Origin: Wenxinia saemankumensis
GTDB lineage: Bacteria > Pseudomonadota > Alphaproteobacteria > Rhodobacterales > Rhodobacteraceae
Length of the DNA: 64,000 nucleotides
NCBI RefSeq assembly: GCF_900141735.1
Contig: NZ_FQYO01000001.1
Coordinates: 186,001-250,000, forward strand
Direction of reading: 5' to 3'
Shown here piece after piece: positions 47,157 to 55,297 of the stretch (position 1 is the stretch's first letter; every line of letters starts with the position of its first letter). A model generated the notes under the pieces. The model ran no database searches. It was given only the letters and a program-made list of their open reading frames with translations, and was not told where the DNA came from. Both the position numbers and the translations under genes were made by a program.

Positions 47157-47358
47157 ACGCTCCATTCTCGGACGTCCGGGCCGGTTGCGGCCCGGGGCCG
47201 AGGTATCTGCATTCCCTGCGAAGCGGCAGGCCGGGCGCCAGCCCCGGGGCCGAGAGGCCGGGCGGGCGGGGATCGCCCGGCATCCGCCCTCTCTGCCCGG
47301 TTTCGCGCCGGTCGCGCGGCTTCGCGGGAGGGCGGGATGGCCTGGCGGCCGCCGGCCA

Positions 47359-47387
47359 TTGTGAGCCCCCCGAAGGCGGCATATCTG
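47359..47387 (+). promoter_or_regulatory. Promoter for the DUF502 gene
   Basis: TTGTGA (47359-47364) and TATCTG (47382-47387) with a 17-bp spacer, 38 bp before the GTG start. The rest of the 268-bp gap 47157-47424 is featureless GC-rich sequence. Confidence 0.45.
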
Positions 47388-47424
47388 TAGGTCGATCCCG
47401 CCCCGGCCAGAGCCGCCCCCTCCC

Positions 47425-48195
47425 GTGACACGCCCAGACCTGACCGAGCCCCTGCCGCCGCCGCCGCCGCCCCGCCGCCGTGGCCTGTTCGGGGGCCTGC
47501 GCAACAACTTCCTCGCCGGGGTGGTCGTGATCGCCCCGATCGGACTGACCGTCTGGCTGATCTGGACCGTGGTCGGCTGGGTCGACGGTTTCGTCATGCC
47601 CTTCGTTCCGCGGCAATGGCATCCCGAGCAGCTGGTGAACTCCATCCTCGGGCGGGGACCGGACGACTGGATCACGGTGAACATCCGCGGCGTCGGCGTC
47701 GTCGTCTTCCTCATCTTCACCGTCATCATCGGCTGGCTGGCCAAGGGCTTCTTCGGCCGGTCGCTGCTGCGCACCGGCGAGAGCCTGGTCGGGCGGATGC
47801 CGGTCGTGCGGTCGATCTATTCGGGGGCGAAGCAGATCGCCGAGACGGTCTTCGCCCAGCAGGAGAGCAGCTTCGACAATGCCTGCCTCGTCGAGTATCC
47901 CCGGCGCGGGGTCTGGGCCGTGGCCTTCATCTCGACCTCCGCAAAGGGCGAGGTGCGGCGGCGCGTCGATGCCGAGGACCTGCTCACGGTCTTCCTGCCG
48001 ACGACGCCGAACCCCACCTCGGGCTTCCTGCTCTTCGTGCCGCGGTCCGAGGTGATCGTGCTCGACATGACGGTCGAGGACGCGGCGAAGCTCGTCATCT
48101 CCGCCGGGCTCGTCTATCCCGCCGACCGCGAGGCGCCGGCCCCCGGCGCGCAGGCCCTGCCGGTGGCGGATCGCGGGCGGGCGCGCGCCTCCTGA
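47425..48195 (+). CDS. DUF502-family membrane protein
   Basis: A 256-residue protein with a proline-rich N-terminus, two membrane helices (about residues 30-52 and 88-106) and a conserved cytoplasmic part (MPVVRSIYSGAKQIAETVF, TTPNPTSGFLLFVPRSEVI). These are DUF502 hallmarks; the role is unknown. It starts at a GTG with its own likely promoter. It is convergent with the patatin gene, 19 bp away. Confidence 0.88.
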   Translation: MTRPDLTEPLPPPPPPRRRGLFGGLRNNFLAGVVVIAPIGLTVWLIWTVVGWVDGFVMPFVPRQWHPEQLVNSILGRGPDDWITVNIRGVGVVVFLIFTVIIGWLAKGFFGRSLLRTGESLVGRMPVVRSIYSGAKQIAETVFAQQESSFDNACLVEYPRRGVWAVAFISTSAKGEVRRRVDAEDLLTVFLPTTPNPTSGFLLFVPRSEVIVLDMTVEDAAKLVISAGLVYPADREAPAPGAQALPVADRGRARAS

Positions 48196-48214
48196 TCCCG
48201 GGCGCAAGGTCGGG

Positions 48215-49255
48215 TCAGCCGAACATCGCCCGCAGGTCGCAGGTGCCCCGGTGGCCGAGATCGCCGCGATGCGCGGCGAGGAAACCCCCGGCCGCCTCCT
48301 CCCCGGCCGCCTTGAGCCGGGCGAGCAGGACCGGGTTCGGGATCGTCTTGGTCGCCACGTTCAGCTCGTTCATCAGCACGTCGTTGGCGATGACGTGGAC
48401 ACGCACATGCTTCATCGCGCCCCGGGCCACGGCGCCGCTCTCGATCAGGCGCTGGACGAAGGCGATCGCGCGCAGGTCGCGCAGGAGCGCCGAGTTGAAG
48501 CTGATCTCGTTGATCCGGTTCGCGATCTGCTGGCTGTCCCTTGGCAGCTCGTCGCGGCGGATCGGGTTGATCTGCACCACGACGAGATCGTCGGGCAGGT
48601 CGGGCGCGTAGAGCGGATGGAGCGGCGGATTGCCGGTATAGCCGCCGTCCCAGTAGGCCTCCACCTCTCCAGTTGCGGGATCCTCGATCTCGACCGCGCG
48701 GAACAGCGTTGGCAGGCAGGCCGAGGCCATGACCGCCTGCATCGTGATCTCGTCCCCCGAGAAGACGCGGGACTTGCCGCTGCGCACGTTCGTCGCCCCC
48801 AGGAACACCGCGGGGGCCGAGGCGTGGTCCATCGCGTCGAAATCGAGATCCGAGAGGATCCGGGCCAGCGGGTTCTTCATCATCTCGCCGAACACGTAGG
48901 GCGAGCTCATGCGCGACAGCGCGTCGAGGCCGAGCCAGGCGGGCGAATACTGGGTCGCCTCGGCGATCATCGGCACCGACGGCGCCAGGGCGGCCAGCCA
49001 GTCCGAGGCCCAGTGATCCTCGACCGCGCCGACACGGCCCCAGAGATGCGCCAGCGCGGCCCGCGCCCCCTCGGCCCCGCCCGCGACCATCCCGGCCTTG
49101 AGCGCGACGGCGTTGAGCGCCCCGGCCGAAGTGCCGGAGACGGCCGCGATCTCGATCCCGTCCTCCTGCAGCAGCCGGTCGAGCACGCCCCAGGTGAAGG
49201 CGCCATGGGCGCCGCCGCCCTGCAGGGCGAGGGTCAGGCGGACCGGATTCGCCAC
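48215..49255 (-). CDS. Patatin-like phospholipase
   Basis: A 346-residue serine hydrolase. Oxyanion-hole motif LQGGGAHGAF (about residues 11-20), nucleophile Ser43 in GTSAG and catalytic Asp in WDGGYTGNPP form the patatin dyad. I place the start at GTG 49255, after the bdhA stop; ATG 49282 would overlap bdhA. The gene follows 3-hydroxybutyrate dehydrogenase by 4 bp, a pairing that recurs in Rhodobacterales and hints at a link with polyhydroxybutyrate or lipid turnover. Confidence 0.9.
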   Translation of the reverse strand: MANPVRLTLALQGGGAHGAFTWGVLDRLLQEDGIEIAAVSGTSAGALNAVALKAGMVAGGAEGARAALAHLWGRVGAVEDHWASDWLAALAPSVPMIAEATQYSPAWLGLDALSRMSSPYVFGEMMKNPLARILSDLDFDAMDHASAPAVFLGATNVRSGKSRVFSGDEITMQAVMASACLPTLFRAVEIEDPATGEVEAYWDGGYTGNPPLHPLYAPDLPDDLVVVQINPIRRDELPRDSQQIANRINEISFNSALLRDLRAIAFVQRLIESGAVARGAMKHVRVHVIANDVLMNELNVATKTIPNPVLLARLKAAGEEAAGGFLAAHRGDLGHRGTCDLRAMFG

Positions 49256-49259
49256 GGCG

Positions 49260-50036
49260 TCACGCCGCCGTCCAGCCGCCATCCATGGCGAGCGAGGTGC
49301 CGGTGATCTGGTCCCCCGCGGCGGAGCAGAGGAACAGCACCGCCTCGCCGATCTGCTCGACCGTGACGAAGTCCTTCGACGGCTGCTTGGCGAGGATGAC
49401 CTTCTCGATCACCTCGTCCTCGCCCATGTCGTATTCCTTCGCCGTGTCGGGGATCTGCGCCTCGACCAGCGGGGTCAGGACGTAGCCGGGGCAGATCGCG
49501 TTGCAGGTGATCGGCTCCTTCGCGGTCTCCAGTCCGACGGTCTTGGTCAGGCCGAGGATCCCGTGCTTGGCCGTGACATAGGCGGACTTGTAGGGCGAGG
49601 CGCGCAGCCCGTGGGCCGAGGCGATGTTGACGATCCGTCCCCAGCCGGCCTGCCGCATCATCGGCAGCGCGACCGCGATCGTGTGAAAGGCCGAGGACAT
49701 GTTGATCGCGATGATCGCGTCCCATTTCTCGACCGGGAACTGGTCGACCGGCGCGACGTGCTGGATGCCGGCATTGTTGACGAGGATGTCGCAGCGGCCC
49801 GCCTGCTCGACCAGGGCGCGCGCCTCCTTGCCCTTCGACAGATCGGCCCTGATGTAGCGCACCGCGGTGCCGAACTCGGCCGCCATGTCGGCGGCCAGCG
49901 CGTGATCCTCGTCCCGGTCGGTGAAGGAGTTGAGAACGACGTCCGCCCCCGCCGCGGCCAGCGCCCGGGCGGCGCCGAGGCCGATGCCGGAATTGGAGCC
50001 TGTGACGATGGCGGTCTTGCCGGTCAGACGGGACAT
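49260..50036 (-). CDS. bdhA: 3-hydroxybutyrate dehydrogenase (SDR family)
   Basis: NAD-dependent oxidation of 3-hydroxybutyrate to acetoacetate. The 258-residue SDR has the Rossmann motif TGSNSGIG, NNAG at 87-90, and the catalytic set Ser140, Tyr153, Lys157. The substrate-lid region (AKQPSKDFVTVEQIG) and the end GTSLAMDGGWTAA match bacterial 3-hydroxybutyrate dehydrogenases. Ribosome-binding site AAGGAGCG precedes ATG 50036. Confidence 0.92.
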   Translation of the reverse strand: MSRLTGKTAIVTGSNSGIGLGAARALAAAGADVVLNSFTDRDEDHALAADMAAEFGTAVRYIRADLSKGKEARALVEQAGRCDILVNNAGIQHVAPVDQFPVEKWDAIIAINMSSAFHTIAVALPMMRQAGWGRIVNIASAHGLRASPYKSAYVTAKHGILGLTKTVGLETAKEPITCNAICPGYVLTPLVEAQIPDTAKEYDMGEDEVIEKVILAKQPSKDFVTVEQIGEAVLFLCSAAGDQITGTSLAMDGGWTAA

Positions 50037-50273
50037 GGGAGCGCTCCTTGGGTCGGTCGCGCCGATCATAGCCCTCCCGCGGCGCCTGTGAAGCGCTGCA
50101 GTGCAGAAGACGCGCCCGTCGCAAGGGTCACGGCGGCGTCCCGAACCTGCCTCAATTTCGACACGTTCGGGCCGCGATATGGAAACAATCGCCGGGCAGC
50201 GGGCGGGATCGCTGCCGGCCCCCCGCGGGATTCGCCGGGGGCGAGTCGCCGGCGCGAAAACCGCGCCGTGCAT

Positions 50274-50348
50274 AAAAAAACGCCCGCACGAGGCGGGCGT
50301 TGAGTTATTGAGGCAGGTTTCATACAGGCAAGAAACCTATCGAGCAGT
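50274..50348 (-). ncRNA. Candidate small RNA with two hairpins and strong terminator
   Basis: On the minus strand a transcript starting near 50348 would form stem AGGTTTC (50338-50332) with GAAACCT (50321-50315), then a terminator stem CGCCCGC (50299-50293) with GCGGGCG (50287-50281), extended by A-T pairs and followed by seven T. It lies in a 424-bp gap (50037-50460) with no credible gene. The terminator is 238 bp before bdhA, so an attenuated bdhA leader is an alternative. No known family was recognised. Confidence 0.6.
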
Positions 50349-50354
50349 GCTCTC

Positions 50355-50383
50355 TCTATAAGCGATGACAAGCCGTTGGCCAA
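50355..50383 (-). promoter_or_regulatory. Promoter for the candidate small RNA
   Basis: TTGGCC (50383-50378) and TATAGA (50360-50355) are 17 bp apart on the minus strand. Read as CTTGG and CTTATA it could also suit a heat-shock-type sigma factor. Confidence 0.55.
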
Positions 50384-50460
50384 GCTTAAAGTTTGCCAGC
50401 GCAATTCGGGCCGTCTACGCTCCGTCCCAACCAGAACACCGGAGCAGGGAGTCCGTCGCA

Positions 50461-52305
50461 ATGCCGACATCGCAACCAACCGGGCGGGGCCGTCCGCTGC
50501 GGAGGGCGCTCGCCGCCTCCGCGCTGGCCCTCGGCCTCGCCGCCGGGCCGGCCTTCGCCGACAGCCACGGCATCGCCATGTACGGAGAGCCGGCGCTCGG
50601 CCCGGACTTCGACCACCTGCCCTATGCCAATCCCGACGCCCCCGCCGGCACGGGCGAGATCGTGACCGCCGAGATCGGGTCCTTCGACAGCCTCAACCCC
50701 TTCATCCGCAGGGGATCCGTGCCATGGCAGCTGCGCTCGCTGCAGGGCGAGACGCTGATGGCGCGGACCCTGGACGAGCCCTTCACGCTCTACGGGCTGC
50801 TGGCCGAGACGATCGAGGTCGCCGAGGACCGGTCCTGGGTCGAGTTCACCCTGCGGCCGGAGGCCGAGTTCTCGGACGGCTCTCCGGTGACGGTCGAGGA
50901 CGTGATGTGGTCCTACGAGACGCTCGGGACCGAGGGAAACCCGCGCTATGCCGGCTTCTGGGCCCAGGTCGAGAGCATGGAACAGGTGGGCGAACGGGGC
51001 ATCCGCTTCACCTTCGCCGAGGACAATGCCGAGCTGGCGCTGCTGGCCGGGATGCGACCGATTCTCAAGAAGTCGCAGTGGGAGGGGATCGACTTCGCCG
51101 AATCGGACGGGCAGGTCGTGCCGATCGTCTCGTCGCCCTACATCATCAGCGATTACGAATACGGCCGATTCGTCGAGCTGACCCGCAACCCCGATTACTG
51201 GGGCTGGGACGTGCCGTTCAACCAGGGGCTCTACAATCTGGAAACGATCCGGATGGAGTTCTTCGGCGACGAGACGGCGGCCTTCGAGGCGTTCAAGACC
51301 GGCGAGGTCAATTCCAACCGCGAGTTCAACGTCGCGCGCTGGGAGAGCCAGTACGACTTCCCCGCCGTGCAGGAGGGCGACGTCGTGCTGTCGGTCCTGC
51401 CCCATGCGCGGCCCACGGGCATGACCGGCTTCGTGATGAACACGCGCGAGGCGCCGTTCGACGACTGGCGCGTGCGCGAGGCGATGATCCAGGCCTTCAA
51501 CTTCGAGTTCATCAACGACGCGGTGACGGGCGGCGCCCAGCCCCGGATCACGTCCTACTTCTCGAACTCGCCGCTCGGGATGACCGAGGGGCCGGCCGAG
51601 GGCCGCGTGGCCGAGCTGCTGGCCGAGTACGAGGCCGACCTGCTGCCCGGCGCGATGGAGGGCTACGCCCTGCCCGTCTCGGACGGGACCGAGCGCAACC
51701 GCGCCAATATCGGCACCGCGCTCGAGCTTCTGAACGAGGCCGGCTGGAGCGTGCAGGACGGCACGCTGCGCAACGAGGGCGGCGAGCCCTTCGCCTTCGA
51801 GATCCTGCTGCAATCGGGCAGCTCGGAGAACGCCTCGATCATCGACATGTACACCCAGTCGCTCGAGCGGCTCGGCATCGTGCCCGAGGTGACGGTGGTC
51901 GACAGCGCCCAGTACAAGGAGCGCACGGACGCCTACGATTTCGGCATGACCTACTTCCAGCGCGGCCTGTCGCTGTCGCCCGGCAACGAGCAGTATCTCT
52001 ACTGGGGGTCGGAGATGGCGGACGAGCCCGGCGGGCGGAACCTGATGGGCGTGCGCTCCGCCGCCATCGACGGGCTGATTGGCGAGCTGCTCGCCGCCGC
52101 CAGTACCGAGGATTTCTACGCCGCGGCGCAGGCCCTCGACCGGGTGCTGACGACGGGGCGCTACGTCATCCCGATCTACCAGTGGAACATCAGCCGTCTC
52201 GCCCATTCGGCGAACCTGCACTACCCCGAGGAGCTGCCGCTCTTCGGCGACTGGCCGGGCTGGCAGCCCGACGTCTGGTGGTGGGAGGAAACCGCCGCCG
52301 AGTGA
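50461..52305 (+). CDS. Family 5 extracellular solute-binding protein (oligopeptide/YejA type)
   Basis: A 614-residue periplasmic receptor with a signal peptide ending AGPAFA near residue 32. Class C binding-protein features are FDSLNPFIRRG, LYGLLAETIEV, and EFTLRPEAEFSDGSPVTVED. The overall match is nearest to YejA-like proteins that take short peptides or microcin C. No permease or ATPase gene is adjacent, so it is an orphan receptor. It is closed by a strong terminator. Confidence 0.88.
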   Translation: MPTSQPTGRGRPLRRALAASALALGLAAGPAFADSHGIAMYGEPALGPDFDHLPYANPDAPAGTGEIVTAEIGSFDSLNPFIRRGSVPWQLRSLQGETLMARTLDEPFTLYGLLAETIEVAEDRSWVEFTLRPEAEFSDGSPVTVEDVMWSYETLGTEGNPRYAGFWAQVESMEQVGERGIRFTFAEDNAELALLAGMRPILKKSQWEGIDFAESDGQVVPIVSSPYIISDYEYGRFVELTRNPDYWGWDVPFNQGLYNLETIRMEFFGDETAAFEAFKTGEVNSNREFNVARWESQYDFPAVQEGDVVLSVLPHARPTGMTGFVMNTREAPFDDWRVREAMIQAFNFEFINDAVTGGAQPRITSYFSNSPLGMTEGPAEGRVAELLAEYEADLLPGAMEGYALPVSDGTERNRANIGTALELLNEAGWSVQDGTLRNEGGEPFAFEILLQSGSSENASIIDMYTQSLERLGIVPEVTVVDSAQYKERTDAYDFGMTYFQRGLSLSPGNEQYLYWGSEMADEPGGRNLMGVRSAAIDGLIGELLAAASTEDFYAAAQALDRVLTTGRYVIPIYQWNISRLAHSANLHYPEELPLFGDWPGWQPDVWWWEETAAE

Positions 52306-52326
52306 GGACGGCGATCCATCACGACG

Positions 52327-52352
52327 ACGGGGGCCCGCGCGGCCCCCGTTTT
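52327..52352 (+). terminator. Rho-independent terminator after the solute-binding protein
   Basis: Nine-bp stem ACGGGGGCC (52327-52335) with GGCCCCCGT (52341-52349), loop CGCGC, then TTTT. Confidence 0.88.
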
Positions 52353-52366
52353 GCCTCCACGACGCC

Positions 52367-52392
52367 GGAACCCCTCGCGCCCGCTTCCCGTT
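52367..52392 (+). promoter_or_regulatory. EcfG-type (general stress sigma factor) promoter
   Basis: GGAAC (52367-52371), 17-bp spacer, CGTT (52389-52392), 30 bp before a CsbD-like stress gene. It matches the alphaproteobacterial EcfG consensus GGAAC-N16/17-CGTT. Confidence 0.5.
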
Positions 52393-52422
52393 GCGCCTGA
52401 CAACGACCAAAGGAGCCGTGCC

Positions 52423-52770
52423 ATGAACTGGAGCACCATCGAGACCCACTGGGTGTCCTTCCTCGACCGGATCGAGACCCGTTGGCCCGAGCTCGACCGC
52501 GACGAGGTCGCGGATACGGACGGCAATTTCGATGCCTTCCGCGACCTGCTCGCCGCCACGGAAGGGCGCGACCAGAAGATCGCCCGCGACGAGATCGCCG
52601 ACTGGGCGCGCGGCGAGGTGCCCGCCGACGTGATGACGGACGAGACCAACGACAACGAGCGCATCATGGCCAGCCGGCGCGAGATGTCGCCCGACGAGGA
52701 CGCCTATTCCGACGATTCCAAGTTCGGCGACGAGGAGACGCCCCAGCCGCCCGTCGGCCGCGAGGACTGA
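52423..52770 (+). CDS. CsbD-like stress protein
   Basis: A 115-residue acidic soluble protein. The first 65 residues (MNWSTIETHWVSFLDRIETR...DEVADTDGNFDAFRDLLAA) resemble the CsbD family of small general-stress proteins, whose function is unknown. The rest is a disordered acidic tail. ATG 52423 follows AAAGGAG. An EcfG-type promoter lies just upstream, which agrees with a stress role. Confidence 0.72.
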   Translation: MNWSTIETHWVSFLDRIETRWPELDRDEVADTDGNFDAFRDLLAATEGRDQKIARDEIADWARGEVPADVMTDETNDNERIMASRREMSPDEDAYSDDSKFGDEETPQPPVGRED

Positions 52771-52886
52771 CATCCGGGCGCTGCCCCGCCTTGCCCTCCG
52801 CGCGCCCCGGCCCTAGGTCCGGGGCGTTCCACTTTCCACAGCGCCGACCATCGCCGCCGGCCCGCACCCGCGCAAGGGAGGCCGCC

Positions 52887-53537
52887 ATGGTCCGTCTCGA
52901 CATCCTGTCCGATCCGATCTGCCCCTGGTGCTACATCGGCAAGCTCCGGCTCGACCGCGCGCTCGAGGCGCGCCCGACCCATCCGCTCGCCATCGAGTGG
53001 CACCCGTTCCAGCTCAATCCCGACATGCCGCGAGAGGGGATGGACCGCGCCGCGTATCTCGCCGCCAAGTTCGGCGGGGCGGAGGGCGCGGCGCAGGCCT
53101 ACCGGGCGGTCCGCGACGCTGCGGCCGAGACCGGGATCGAGATCGATTTCGACGCGATCCCGCGCGTGCCGAACACGCTCGACGCGCACCGGCTGATCCA
53201 CTGGGCGGGAATCGAGCAGCGCCAGACTGCCGCCGTTTCGGCCCTGTTCCGCGCCTATTTCGTCGACCACCGCGACATCGGGAACCGCGAGGTCCTGTGC
53301 GACATCGCCGACGGGCTGGACCTCGACGCGGCGATGATCGCGCGCCTGCTGGACAGCGACGCCGACGAGGCGGACATCCGGGCCCGCGACGCCCATTCGC
53401 GCGAGATGGGGATCACGGGGGTGCCCACCTTCATCGTCGGCCAGCGCCACGCTGTGCCGGGGGCGCAGCCGACCGACCTGTGGATCAAGGTCCTGGACGA
53501 GATGATGGCCGAGGGCGCCGGGGAGGATCCGCAATGA
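52887..53537 (+). CDS. DsbA-family oxidoreductase (FrnE-like)
   Basis: A 216-residue thioredoxin-fold protein with the redox motif CPWC near residues 12-15 (LSDPICPWCYIGK) and the cis-Pro loop GITGVPTFIV. It has no signal peptide, so it belongs to the cytoplasmic FrnE/HCCA-isomerase-like DsbA branch. Its stop overlaps the start of the transporter gene that follows by 4 bp. Confidence 0.9.
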   Translation: MVRLDILSDPICPWCYIGKLRLDRALEARPTHPLAIEWHPFQLNPDMPREGMDRAAYLAAKFGGAEGAAQAYRAVRDAAAETGIEIDFDAIPRVPNTLDAHRLIHWAGIEQRQTAAVSALFRAYFVDHRDIGNREVLCDIADGLDLDAAMIARLLDSDADEADIRARDAHSREMGITGVPTFIVGQRHAVPGAQPTDLWIKVLDEMMAEGAGEDPQ

Positions 53538-54793
53538 CCGACGCGACCGAGACCGATCTCGACCGGCCCGCCCCGCCCGGTCGCCGCCTGTCGCGCCCTG
53601 AATTCGTGGGCATGACGGCGCTGCTCTTCGCCATCGTCGCCTTCTCGATCGATTCGATGCTCCCCGCCCTGCCCGACATGGCGGCCGAGCTGACGCCGGA
53701 CGATCCCAACCGCGCGCAGCTGATCCTGACCGCCTTCGTCTTCGGCATGGGGCTGGGCACTTTCGCGGCCGGCCCGCTCTCGGACGCGCTGGGGCGCAAG
53801 GCGATCATCAACGGGGGCATCGCGCTCTACATCGTCGGCGCGCTGCTCGCCTCGGTCGCGACCTCGCTCGAGACGCTGCTGGCGGCGCGCGTCCTCCAGG
53901 GCCTCGGCGCCGCGGGGCCGCGGATCGCGATCCTCGCCATGGTGCGCGACCTCTACGGCGGGCGGCGGATGGCGCAGATCATGTCCTTCGTGATGATGGT
54001 CTTCATCCTGATCCCGGCGGCGGCCCCCTCGGTCGGGGTGCTGATCACCGACGGCTTCGGCTGGCGTGCGCTCTTCATCGCCTACTGCATCTTCGCCGTC
54101 GTCGCCTCGTCCTGGTTCAACCTGCGCCAGCCCGAGACGCTGCCGCCCGGGCGCCGGCGTCCGGTGCGGATCGGCACGATGAGATCGGCGCTGAAGGAGG
54201 TGTTCTCGCAGCGGGTGGTCGTGATCTATCTCGCCGTGCTGACGCTCGGCTTCGGGCAGATGTTCGCGCTCCTCTCCTCGATCGCGCAGATCTACGTCAC
54301 CGGCTACGACATGGAGGCGAGCTTCCCCGTCTGGTTCCTGATCGGCGGCCTGCTCTCGGGCGTCGGGACGGTGTCGAATGCGGGCCTCGTCATGCGGCTG
54401 GGCATGCGCCGGATCGCGATCTTCGCCTATGCCATGCTTTCCCTCGCCAGCCTCGCGCTCCTCGCCCTCGAATGGACGGGCGTCGTCGGAGAGCTGCCGC
54501 CCTTCGGCCTGTTCTTCGCCTGGCAGGTGATCGTGCTGGCCGCGGCGGGCCTGACCTTCGGCAATCTCAACGCCCTCGCGCTCGAGCCGCTGGGCCATAT
54601 CGCGGGCCTCGCGAGCTCGGTGATCGGCGCGGTCTCGACCGTGCTGGCCGTCGCCATCGCCGCCCCGATCGGGCTGATGTTCGACGGCACGCCCACCCCG
54701 CTGCTCTGGGGCGTGCTGGTCTGCTCGGTCCTGGCCTTCGTCCTGATGCGGGCCTCGGTCCGGATCGACCCGGAACGATCGGGGGCGGACTGA
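53534..54793 (+). CDS. Bcr/CflA-type MFS drug efflux transporter
   Basis: A 419-residue major-facilitator protein with 12 predicted helices. The first helix reads FAIVAFSIDSMLPALPDMA with the Bcr/CflA Asp, followed by motif A-like GPLSDALGRK. ARVLQGLGAAGPRIAILAMVRDLY is the Bcr/CflA motif. The substrate is unknown. Coupled to the upstream DsbA-family gene. Confidence 0.9.
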   Translation: MTDATETDLDRPAPPGRRLSRPEFVGMTALLFAIVAFSIDSMLPALPDMAAELTPDDPNRAQLILTAFVFGMGLGTFAAGPLSDALGRKAIINGGIALYIVGALLASVATSLETLLAARVLQGLGAAGPRIAILAMVRDLYGGRRMAQIMSFVMMVFILIPAAAPSVGVLITDGFGWRALFIAYCIFAVVASSWFNLRQPETLPPGRRRPVRIGTMRSALKEVFSQRVVVIYLAVLTLGFGQMFALLSSIAQIYVTGYDMEASFPVWFLIGGLLSGVGTVSNAGLVMRLGMRRIAIFAYAMLSLASLALLALEWTGVVGELPPFGLFFAWQVIVLAAAGLTFGNLNALALEPLGHIAGLASSVIGAVSTVLAVAIAAPIGLMFDGTPTPLLWGVLVCSVLAFVLMRASVRIDPERSGAD

Positions 54794-54809
54794 TCCGCCA
54801 CCCCGTCCC

Positions 54810-55297
54810 TTATCTTGCCCCAACTACTCCGGCCGCCGGCCCGCCCGGGGATCCCACATCCGGGCAGGAGCGTCAGTCCAGCCGCGAGAGCAGCGCGGCG
54901 GTATCCCGGCGACCGGGGAAGGCGTGAAGCGCGGCCCCCTCCCTTATCTTGCCTCAAATACTCCGGCCGCCGGCCCGCCCGGGGGCCCCGTCGCCGGGCA
55001 GGAGGGCCTTCAGTCCAGCTGCGAGAGCAGCGCGACGGTATCCCGGACATCCGGGGCGGACCGGACCGTCGCCCCCTCCATTATCTTGCCGCAAATACTC
55101 CGGCCGCCGGCCCGCCCGGGGGCCCCGTCGCCGGGCAGGAGGGCCTTCAGTCCAGCTGCGAGAGCAGCGCGACGGTATCCCGGACATCCGGGGCGGACCG
55201 GACCGTCGCCCCCTCCATTATCTTGCCGCAAATACTCCGGCCGCCGGCCCGCCCGGGGGCCACGTCCCCGGGCATGGGCGCCGTCGATCCAGCCGCG
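54810..55297 (-). repeat. Tandem array of 3'-end element plus copied gene tail
   Basis: Read on the minus strand after the HIBADH-family stop (55298) there are four copies of the dispersed tail element (conserved ATCTT ends at 54810, 55081, 55218 and 54944 on the plus strand). Three extra copies of a gene tail ending in TGA lie between them at 54873, 55010 and 55147. The copied tails encode RDTVALLSQLD or RDTAALLSRLD, close to the real gene's end RWDTSSLLERLD. The period is 137 bp, 134 bp at the outer end, and the middle two units are almost identical. The 504-bp gap 54794-55297 contains nothing else. Confidence 0.85.

Noticed and set aside
52928-53533. Longer N-terminus for the Bcr/CflA transporter
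   Set aside because: The upstream part of that frame is the shadow of the DsbA-family gene; the ATG at 53534 overlaps its stop as in coupled genes.
54810-55260. CRISPR array
   Set aside because: Period is 137 bp and the sequence between conserved cores is itself repeated, with no unique spacers and no cas genes.
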